Assembly: GCA_964396335.1 (NCBI GenBank)
Contig: CAYNEX010000148.1
Span: 1-6,258 of the forward strand
Origin: ZC4RG30 sp964396335
Lineage (GTDB): Bacteria > Pseudomonadota > Gammaproteobacteria > Steroidobacterales > Steroidobacteraceae
Direction: 5' to 3'
Length of the DNA: 6,258 nt
Part shown: in pieces, positions 1 through 5,570 of the stretch
Position numbering within the stretch: position 1 is the first letter of the stretch
Layout: each line of letters opens with the position of its first letter
Translations under genes and position numbers: made by a program
Notes under the pieces: model-generated
What the model saw: only the letters and a program-made list of their open reading frames with translations
Database searches by the model: none
Told to the model about the DNA's origin: nothing

Positions 1-642
1 GATCGGCCGGACGCCGGGCCGCCCCACCTGCGTGGGCGGCACGGCGCTCGACATCTGGTACGACAGCGCCAGCTGCCCGCACAGGAATTCATCGCCACTG
101 CGCAGCGTCACCGCCTCCTGCACCGGCTGGCCACGGAAGAAGGTGCCATTGGTGCTGCCCAGGTCCTCCAGCACCGCATGCGTAGCCAGGATGGAGAGCC
201 GTGCATGCCGGCGCGACACCGTGGGATGGTCGATCCACACCGTCACGCCCGGATCGCGACCGATGATGTTCTCGCCCGAAACCAGCGCATGGCGCTGCAG
301 GCCGACGATCAACCAGTGGTTACCGGCCGGCGCGACATCGCCGCGTTCCACCGGCACATCCAGCGCATACCCGATGCGATGCGCCGTGCGTAGCAACGTA
401 TCGGCCCCCTCGCCCAGCGCGCGCCGCACCTCTTTCACCAACCCCACCAGCGTCGCATCCGACACCACGCCACCCGGCCACAGCCGCGCGTGGATCTCGT
501 TCTTCGTCACCACCCGCGGCGCCGCCTCCACCAGCAACCACAGCAGGTCGAAGGCCTTCGGCGTGAGCTTCAGCACGGCATCACCGCGCTTCAGCTGCCG
601 GCGATCCGCATCCATTGCGAAGCCCACGAAGCGCACGCTCAT
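1..642 (-). CDS. Winged-helix (OmpR/PhoB-type) DNA-binding protein with C-terminal FHA domain, 3' end outside window
   Basis: Seen: reading leftward from the ATG at 642-640, 214 codons stay open to the window edge, so only the C-terminus is missing. Residues about 24-95 match the OmpR-type effector domain (LTPKAFDLLWLLVEAAPRVV, then NEIHARLWP, and ending RTAHRIGYAL). Residues about 110-196 form an FHA domain with its signature residues: GR at 128-129, SRRH at 143-146 and GSTNGTF at 162-168. There is no receiver domain and no membrane segment, so it should be cytoplasmic. Known: FHA domains bind phosphothreonine peptides, and this winged helix binds DNA. Inferred: a transcription factor controlled by Ser/Thr phosphorylation. 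The start codon overlaps the stop of the upstream kinase gene (ATGA) and follows a good ribosome site, so the two are probably co-translated and work together. Domain calls are confident; the target genes and the exact C-terminus are unknown. Confidence 0.9.
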   Translation of the reverse strand, partial: MSVRFVGFAMDADRRQLKRGDAVLKLTPKAFDLLWLLVEAAPRVVTKNEIHARLWPGGVVSDATLVGLVKEVRRALGEGADTLLRTAHRIGYALDVPVERGDVAPAGNHWLIVGLQRHALVSGENIIGRDPGVTVWIDHPTVSRRHARLSILATHAVLEDLGSTNGTFFRGQPVQEAVTLRSGDEFLCGQLALSYQMSSAVPPTQVGRPGVRPI

Positions 643-3236
643 GCCAGCCCTTCCGCCAGGTACAGATGACTCAGCGCGCGATGCCAGGTGTAGATGCGCG
701 CGCCGCCATCCGGCGTGACGCGGAACGTGCCCAGCACCATGATGCCGGCCGCATCGCGCGGCAGGATGTCGGCCCATGGACGCGAACGGCCGGTCGCAGG
801 ATCGAGCAGGTGCAGCTGCCCACGCGGTAGCGTCGGATCACCGGTGCGCAGGAACAGCAGGCCGGCGTTGATCCAGCCCACCACCATATCGCTGCCATCC
901 AGCGCAGCCACGGCGGTCGGCTCACCACCGGCAACCGGATAGATGATCGTCCGGCCATCGTTGTGCCGCGCGGCCATGCGCAACCCATCCGGCGCCATCA
1001 CCGCACGACGGATGCCCTCCGGCGTCAGCGGCGTGGTCTCACCCTCCGGCAGCTCCATGCGATACAACTGCGGTGCCTGTCCCGTCGCAGCGGCCAGCAC
1101 CACCACACGCTGGCTGCCCGGCGGCCACCACGCATCGTAATAGTCGAGGTCGAGCACATCCGGCAGACGCCGCGTTTCCCCGGGGCCGGTGGGCACCAGG
1201 TCGATATGCGGCGCCGCGCGCGCCAGCGGCCGTTCGCTGTTCATCACCAGCGCCCACTGCCCATCGGCAGAGAGCGCCAGCGGCTGCCCGGTCCCCAGCC
1301 GTACCGCCGGGGAGCCATCGGTGCCACGCAGGTAGGCGGCCGGCACCGCACCCACACCCTGCCCCAGCTCACTGAACAGCAGCATCCGCCCATCGCGCGA
1401 CACATCCGCCACCCACGAGGCATCCAGCCACGACAGGTCACGATCATTCTCGTCACCCGGCAGGCGCCCGATCATCGCCGCGCGGTCGTCAGTCTGCGCG
1501 ATCAGCAACCGCCCATCAGCGGACGCATCCCACACCGTCACATTCACCGGCATGCGCGCCACCACCCGCGGCGCACGCCCCGGCTCGATCACGCGCAATG
1601 AACGGAACAGCGGCCGATCATCCGAAGCGGTGAACCACAGCCGCTCGCCGCTCCAGGCCAGCCCGTGGATGTTCACGAACTCCCCGGTCAGCACCTCGAT
1701 GCGCCCCTGCGCATCGACGATGCGCACCGTGCCGAACAGTGCCTGCGGATCGGCATAGTGGATGTAGGCCACCCGCTGGCCATCCGGCGCGACGCGGGCA
1801 AAACCCAGCCCGGTGCCTTCACCTTCGCCCGGCTGCACCAGCACCCGGCCCTGCGGATATTCCAGCCGGTCCACACCATCCACCGAACGGATCAGCGCCA
1901 GCGCGCTGCCGTCGGGCGACCAGTCGGCGAACTTCACGTCCTCGACCAGCTCGCGCGGCGCACCGCCGGCGATCGGCACGCGCGCCAGCGTGCCATAGGT
2001 GAACACGCCCTCCAGGTTCACGCCCAGCGACAGCGCCAGCTCGCCGGTGCGCGACACGGCCAGCACATTGGCCTGCGGCAGGTCCAGCGCACGCGATTCC
2101 GGGTTGTCCAGGCGTGTGGTGTAGACGCGGCAGGCGTCGCCATCCCACAGCGCGCCATAGAGGATGGTCTGTCCGTCCGGCGCAATGCGCGCGGAACGCA
2201 CCAGGCCGCGGCGGAAGGTCAGCCGCTGGAAGGACGGCGTGGCGACCACCGGTCCGGTACGACCGCGTCCCAGCCATGCGCCGCCCACCGCTGCCGCCGC
2301 GGCCAGGCCCAGCGCTGAGGCGCCCAGCGCCAGCGCGCGTCGGCGCGGCGGACTGGCCGCTTCATCCTCCACCGCGTGGGCAGCCGTGGTCGACTCACCC
2401 CCGGCCACCAGTTCCAGCGCCAATGCCACGTCGTGCGCGGAGTGGAAGCGGTCCTCCGGCGATTTCTCCAGGCAGCGCCGCACGATGCCGCGCAGCGCCG
2501 CGCCCACCGCCGCGGGCAGTTCCGGCGCATCGTCATTCAGGATGGCAGCCAGCGTTTCCGGGACACTGCCCCGGCGGAACGGATGCGTGCCGGTGAGCAT
2601 CTCGTGCAACAGCAGCCCCAGCGCAAACAGGTCGGTGCGCGCATCCACGGCCGCGCCGCGGATCTGCTCCGGCGCCATGTATTCCGCGGTGCCCACCATC
2701 AACCCGGCACTGGTCCGCGCCACCGGCGCCGTCGACGCACCGTCCGAGGCGCCGACCAGCTTGGCAATGCCGAAGTCGAGGATCTTCACGCGCCGGTCGC
2801 GCGTCAGGAACACATTCGCCGGCTTCAGGTCCCGATGCACCACGCCGCGCGCATGCGCGGCCGCCAGTCCGCGCGCAACCTGCACGGCCACCTCGATGGC
2901 CTGCCGCACCGGCAGCGGCCCGCGCTGCAAGCGCTGGTGCAGCGTCTCGCCTTCGAGCAACTCCGACACGAGGTAGGCCACCGGCCCCTCATGCCCGACG
3001 TCATACACCACCAGCAGGTTGGGATGATCGAGCGTGCCCGCCGCCCGCGCCTCGGTCTCGAAGCGCCGCAAGGCCTGCGGATCGGCGGCAATGGCGCGCG
3101 CCAGCGTCTTGATGGCCACGCTGCGCCCCAGGCGCGGATCGAGCGCACGATAGACCTGGCCCATGCCTCCCGCGCCGATCTGCTCGCGGATTTCATAAGG
3201 CCCCAGACGCGTTCCCTGCGCCAACGGTTCGTCCAT
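639..3236 (-). CDS. Membrane-anchored Ser/Thr protein kinase (PknB/Hanks type) with C-terminal TolB/WD40-like beta-propeller
   Basis: Seen: 865 residues from the ATG at 3236. The kinase domain covers about residues 14-276: glycine loop GAGGMGQVY at 21-29, ATP lysine K43, helix C glutamate probably E62, HRDLKPAN at 134-141 (catalytic D136), DFG at 154-156, GTAEYMAPEQ at 182-191. All catalytic residues are present, and threonines at 169, 175 and 183 are candidate activation-loop phosphosites. RRR at 298-300 precedes one hydrophobic segment (about 301-322), giving a cytoplasmic kinase and a periplasmic C-terminus. Residues about 335-865 carry repeated x-x-D-G blade motifs (352-355, 440-443, 483-486, 572-575, 613-616, 656-659, 748-751, 841-844), typical of PD40/TolB-like propellers. 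Inferred: the propeller senses a ligand or partner and the kinase signals inward, probably to the FHA protein encoded next. The reading frame runs on upstream to 3572, but that part lies opposite the sugar-binding-protein gene and looks non-coding. No strong ribosome site precedes 3236. Confidence 0.93.
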   Translation of the reverse strand: MDEPLAQGTRLGPYEIREQIGAGGMGQVYRALDPRLGRSVAIKTLARAIAADPQALRRFETEARAAGTLDHPNLLVVYDVGHEGPVAYLVSELLEGETLHQRLQRGPLPVRQAIEVAVQVARGLAAAHARGVVHRDLKPANVFLTRDRRVKILDFGIAKLVGASDGASTAPVARTSAGLMVGTAEYMAPEQIRGAAVDARTDLFALGLLLHEMLTGTHPFRRGSVPETLAAILNDDAPELPAAVGAALRGIVRRCLEKSPEDRFHSAHDVALALELVAGGESTTAAHAVEDEAASPPRRRALALGASALGLAAAAAVGGAWLGRGRTGPVVATPSFQRLTFRRGLVRSARIAPDGQTILYGALWDGDACRVYTTRLDNPESRALDLPQANVLAVSRTGELALSLGVNLEGVFTYGTLARVPIAGGAPRELVEDVKFADWSPDGSALALIRSVDGVDRLEYPQGRVLVQPGEGEGTGLGFARVAPDGQRVAYIHYADPQALFGTVRIVDAQGRIEVLTGEFVNIHGLAWSGERLWFTASDDRPLFRSLRVIEPGRAPRVVARMPVNVTVWDASADGRLLIAQTDDRAAMIGRLPGDENDRDLSWLDASWVADVSRDGRMLLFSELGQGVGAVPAAYLRGTDGSPAVRLGTGQPLALSADGQWALVMNSERPLARAAPHIDLVPTGPGETRRLPDVLDLDYYDAWWPPGSQRVVVLAAATGQAPQLYRMELPEGETTPLTPEGIRRAVMAPDGLRMAARHNDGRTIIYPVAGGEPTAVAALDGSDMVVGWINAGLLFLRTGDPTLPRGQLHLLDPATGRSRPWADILPRDAAGIMVLGTFRVTPDGGARIYTWHRALSHLYLAEGLA
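649..654 (-). promoter_or_regulatory. Ribosome binding site of the winged-helix/FHA gene
   Basis: On the minus strand, GGAAGG lies six bases before the ATG at 642. It sits inside the last codons of the kinase gene. It supports the 642 start and translational coupling through the ATGA overlap. Confidence 0.65.
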
Positions 3237-3242
3237 GCGGGA

Positions 3243-3251
3243 ACGATAGCA
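3243..3251 (-). promoter_or_regulatory. Possible extended -10 element of the kinase operon
   Basis: Read on the minus strand, TGCTATCGT fits an extended -10 (TG-n-TATnnT) and ends six bases before the kinase ATG. The expected transcription start falls on or very near that ATG, which would give a leaderless mRNA. The only Shine-Dalgarno-like GGAG lies about 15 bases upstream of the ATG, too far to be convincing. No good -35 at 17-bp spacing was found. Weak, from inspection only. Confidence 0.25.
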
Positions 3252-3266
3252 CTCCGCACACGCACC

Positions 3267-3283
3267 TTGGTGAAGGCCACCAA
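3267..3283. repeat. Short inverted repeat in the divergent intergenic region
   Basis: TTGGTG and CACCAA form a perfect 6-bp inverted repeat around a 5-base centre. It starts 31 bases upstream of the kinase ATG. It overlaps a second, shorter dyad (CCTT-GGTG-AAGG). It could be a protein-binding dyad near the kinase promoter or chance in GC-rich DNA. It is not followed by a T-run, so it does not look like a terminator. Confidence 0.3.
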
Positions 3284-3305
3284 CCATGCCGCCGGCGCTC
3301 GAGGG

Positions 3306-3334
3306 TGGACACAGCGCGCCATGGCACCCATCAT
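3306..3334 (+). promoter_or_regulatory. Candidate sigma70-type promoter of the sugar transporter operon
   Basis: TGGACA at 3306-3311 (5 of 6 to the TTGACA consensus) is followed after exactly 17 bases by CATCAT at 3329-3334 (4 of 6 to TATAAT). Transcription would begin near 3341, leaving a leader of about 26 bases before the ATG at 3367. Spacing and position are good, the -10 match is modest, and there is no experimental support. Confidence 0.4.
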
Positions 3335-3344
3335 CGACCGGTTG
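3335..3344. promoter_or_regulatory. Candidate operator-like palindrome at the predicted sugar-operon start site
   Basis: The sequence CGACCGGTTG has a perfect 6-bp palindromic core (ACCGGT, 3337-3342) and complementary outer bases. The CG-centred core resembles many LacI-family operator centres. It covers the predicted transcription start of the plus-strand operon, where a repressor could act. The dyad is short, no regulator gene of this family is in the window, and chance is a real alternative. Confidence 0.25.
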
Positions 3345-3366
3345 TTTGGCTGAGTGAGTCGGACTG

Positions 3367-4656
3367 ATGCAGGGACGGCAGCAACCGCGAATCATCTTTC
3401 CGCTGCTGCTGCTCGTGATCTTCGCCCTGCCGGCGATGCGCGTCGCGGCCGCGGGAGCCCGCGTGACCATCGCCTGCGGCGCGCTGGGCGTGGAGCTGGC
3501 GCTGTGCCGCGAAGGCGCGCAGCGCTGGGCGGAGCAGACCGGCAACACCGTTTCCATCGTCAACACGCCCAATTCCAGCAGCGACCGCTTCGCCCTCTAT
3601 GTGCAGTTGCTGGCCTCGCGCTCGGCCGAGATCGACGTGCTGCAGGTCGACGTGGTGTGGCCGGGCATGCTGGCCACGCACCTGGCCGACCTGCGCCCCG
3701 CGCTCGCCGCGCAGGTCGACGAGCACTTCCCGGCGCTCATCGACAACAACACCGTCGACGGCCGTCTCGTCGCCATGCCCTGGTTCGTCGATGCCGGGCT
3801 GCTCTATTACCGCAAGGACCTGCTCGAGAAACACGGCTTCGAGCCGCCCAGGACCTGGCAGGAGCTCACCCGCATCGCCACCACCATCCAGCAGCGCGAG
3901 CGCGCGGCCGGAAACAGCAGCCTGTGGGGCTTTGTCTTCCAGGCCAAGCCCTATGAAGGCCTCACCTGCGACGCGCTCGAATGGGTGGCCTCGCATGAAG
4001 GCGGCACCTTCATCGACGCCAACGGCGACATCAACACCGAGCACCCGCAGGCGATCGCCGCGCTGAACCTGGCCGCCAGCTGGGTCGGCACCATCGCGCC
4101 GCGCGGCGTGCTCAACTACGACGAGGAAGCCTCCCGCGGCGTGTTCCAGACCGGCAATGCCGTGTTCATGCGCAGCTGGCCCTATGCCTGGGCGCTGGCG
4201 CAGAGCGAGGACAGCCCGGTGCGCGACAAGGTCGGCGTCATCGCCCTGCCGCGCGGCGGCGAGCAGGGCCGCCATGCCGGCACGCTGGGCGGCTGGCAGC
4301 TGGCCGTGTCGCGCTACTCGCGCCATCCGGAGGCCGCCATGGACCTGGTGCGTTACCTCACCAGCGCGCAGGAACAGAAACGCCGCGCGATTGCCGGGGC
4401 CTACAACCCCACCATCATCGGCCTGTACGAGGATGAAGAGATCCTCGCCGCCAACCCCTTCTTCGGCACGCTGCTGCCCACCTTCGTCGACGCGCTGCCG
4501 CGGCCCGCGCGCCAGACCGGCGCGCACTACAACCAGGTGTCCGCCGCCATCTGGCAGGCTGTGCATGCGGTGCTGGCCGGCAATGTGGACGCCGCCGAAG
4601 GCATGAGCCGCCTGCGCCGCAACCTGCAGCGCATCCGCAACCGGGCCAGGTGGTAG
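3367..4656 (+). CDS. Periplasmic sugar-binding protein of a CUT1 ABC importer (trehalose/maltose/alpha-glucoside type)
   Basis: Role: captures a di- or oligosaccharide in the periplasm and delivers it to the two permeases encoded next. Seen: 429 residues, a usual length for this family. A signal peptide occupies about residues 1-31: basic start (R4, R8), hydrophobic core 9-21, and Ala-rich cleavage candidates after A29 or A31. The mature part opens with TIACGALG and continues with ALCREGAQRWAEQTGNTV and DVLQVDVVWPG (90-100), which I recognise from ThuE/AglE/MalE-like binding proteins. Aromatic stretches likely to line the sugar site include MPWF (137-140), WPYAW (271-275) and GGW (308-310). 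There is no lipobox, so it should be soluble. An in-frame TGA at 3355-3357 and the signal peptide fix the start at 3367; the ribosome site is weak. The gene heads the transport operon. Trehalose or maltose is the likeliest ligand, but this cannot be settled from sequence. The symbols malE and thuE are both possible and neither is assigned. Confidence 0.9.
   Translation: MQGRQQPRIIFPLLLLVIFALPAMRVAAAGARVTIACGALGVELALCREGAQRWAEQTGNTVSIVNTPNSSSDRFALYVQLLASRSAEIDVLQVDVVWPGMLATHLADLRPALAAQVDEHFPALIDNNTVDGRLVAMPWFVDAGLLYYRKDLLEKHGFEPPRTWQELTRIATTIQQRERAAGNSSLWGFVFQAKPYEGLTCDALEWVASHEGGTFIDANGDINTEHPQAIAALNLAASWVGTIAPRGVLNYDEEASRGVFQTGNAVFMRSWPYAWALAQSEDSPVRDKVGVIALPRGGEQGRHAGTLGGWQLAVSRYSRHPEAAMDLVRYLTSAQEQKRRAIAGAYNPTIIGLYEDEEILAANPFFGTLLPTFVDALPRPARQTGAHYNQVSAAIWQAVHAVLAGNVDAAEGMSRLRRNLQRIRNRARW
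4648..4653 (+). promoter_or_regulatory. Ribosome binding site of the MalF-like permease gene
   Basis: AGGTGG ends five bases before the ATG at 4659 and lies over the last codons of the binding-protein gene. It favours the ATG at 4659 over the in-frame GTG at 4650, which would fall inside the ribosome site itself. Confidence 0.6.
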
Positions 4657-4658
4657 CG

Positions 4659-5570
4659 ATGGCCGGCACCACCGAACAGCGCCATACGCGCACCGCCTGG
4701 CTGTTCCTCACGCCGATGCTGGTGATGCTGGCGCTGGTGGCCGCATGGCCGCTGGCCCGCACGCTGTTCTTCAGCTTCACCAACGCCACGCTGATCGACA
4801 TGGGCCAGTACGAGTTCATCGGGCTGGGCAATTTCATCGCGCGGGAGGATGGCCAGTGGTTCGGCCTGCTCACCGACCCGCAGTGGCTGCGCGCCCTGCG
4901 CAACACGCTGCTGTTCGCGGTGGTGTCGGTGTCGATCGAGACCGTGCTGGGCGTGATCATCGCGCTGGCCGTCAACGCCCACCTGCCCGGCCGCGGCCTG
5001 ATGCGCGCCGCGATGCTGGTGCCCTGGGCCATCCCCACGGTGGTGTCGGCCAAGATGTGGGCGTGGATGCTGCATGACCAGTTCGGCGTCATCAACGACC
5101 TGCTGCTGCGCGTCGGCGTGATCGATGCACCAGTAGCGTGGCTCAGCAGCGCCGGCCTTGCGATGGCCTCGCTGATCGCGGTGGACGTCTGGAAGGCCAC
5201 CCCCTTCGTCGCCATGCTGGTGCTGGCCGCGCTGCAGACCCTGCCGCGCGACTGCTATGAGGCCGCGCGCGTCGATGGCATCGGCCCGGTGAAACTGTTC
5301 TTCCGCGTCACCCTGCCGCTGATCCGCCCCGCGCTGGTGGTGGCGGTGATCTTCCGCCTGCTCGACGCCCTGCGCATGTTCGACCTGGCCTATGTGCTCA
5401 CCGGCGCCAACGAGGGCACCATGACCCTGTCCGTGCATGCCCGCGAGCAGCTGGTGTCCTTCCAGGACGTGGGGTATGGGTCAGCCGCCTCCACCGCGCT
5501 GTTCTTCATCATCGTGCTGGCCACCGCCATCTACGTCGCCACGCTGAAGCCGCTGGGGAAGACCCGATGA
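4659..5570 (+). CDS. ABC sugar transporter permease, MalF/ThuF-like (CUT1, first membrane subunit)
   Basis: Role: one half of the inner-membrane channel, paired with the MalG-like protein encoded next. Seen: 303 residues with six likely membrane segments, about 12-34, 82-106, 114-136, 166-192, 222-240 and 275-296. The cytoplasmic EAA loop that docks onto the ATPase is at 201-220 (EAARVDGIGPVKLFFRVTLP), with the conserved G and terminal LP in place. It lacks the long periplasmic loop and two extra N-terminal helices of enteric MalF, so it is the short CUT1 type found with trehalose/maltose and other oligosaccharide importers. The gene begins two bases after the binding-protein stop codon and its TGA overlaps the next ATG, so tight operon expression is expected. 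Start chosen at the ATG with a ribosome site five bases away; a GTG at 4650 would add three residues. Substrate inferred from the binding protein only. Confidence 0.93.
   Translation: MAGTTEQRHTRTAWLFLTPMLVMLALVAAWPLARTLFFSFTNATLIDMGQYEFIGLGNFIAREDGQWFGLLTDPQWLRALRNTLLFAVVSVSIETVLGVIIALAVNAHLPGRGLMRAAMLVPWAIPTVVSAKMWAWMLHDQFGVINDLLLRVGVIDAPVAWLSSAGLAMASLIAVDVWKATPFVAMLVLAALQTLPRDCYEAARVDGIGPVKLFFRVTLPLIRPALVVAVIFRLLDALRMFDLAYVLTGANEGTMTLSVHAREQLVSFQDVGYGSAASTALFFIIVLATAIYVATLKPLGKTR
5555..5561 (+). promoter_or_regulatory. Ribosome binding site of the MalG-like permease gene
   Basis: GGGGAAG lies five bases before the ATG at 5567, inside the 3' end of the MalF-like gene. Together with the ATGA overlap it supports the start and coupled translation of the two permeases. 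Confidence 0.55.

Noticed and set aside
2376..3353. Plus-strand open frame of 325 codons opposite the kinase domain
   Set aside because: Arg/His/Gln-rich translation without motifs; the opposite strand encodes an intact kinase with all catalytic motifs. The same holds for the plus-strand frames at 32-718, 963-1601, 1665-2318 and 2164-2976.
3466..3477. Lipoprotein-type cleavage at C37 (TIAC) of the sugar-binding protein
   Set aside because: R32 lies between the hydrophobic core and the cysteine, -3 is Thr, and a better type I cleavage region (AAAGA) comes first. The IACG motif also belongs to the mature fold in this family.
3237..3572. N-terminal extension of the kinase frame by 112 residues from an ATG at 3572
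   Set aside because: The extra part is Ser/Ala/Cys-rich without domain character, crosses the intergenic region and lies antisense to the signal-peptide end of the sugar-binding-protein gene. The kinase domain begins naturally after MDEPLAQGTRLGPYEI.
3331..4566. Minus-strand open frame of 411 codons opposite the sugar-binding-protein gene
   Set aside because: Its translation is low-complexity (Gly, Arg, His, Gln, Val rich) with no recognisable domain. It mirrors the codon bias of a well-supported plus-strand gene in GC-rich DNA.
4650..4658. GTG start at 4650 for the MalF-like permease
   Set aside because: It lies inside the AGGTGG ribosome site and would overlap the previous stop codon. The ATG at 4659 has ideal spacing; the difference is only three residues.
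4527..5438. Minus-strand open frame of 303 codons opposite the MalF-like gene, and another at 4415-5215
   Set aside because: His/Gln/Ala-rich mirror translations of membrane-helix codons; no domain or ribosome site, and fully covered by a convincing permease gene.
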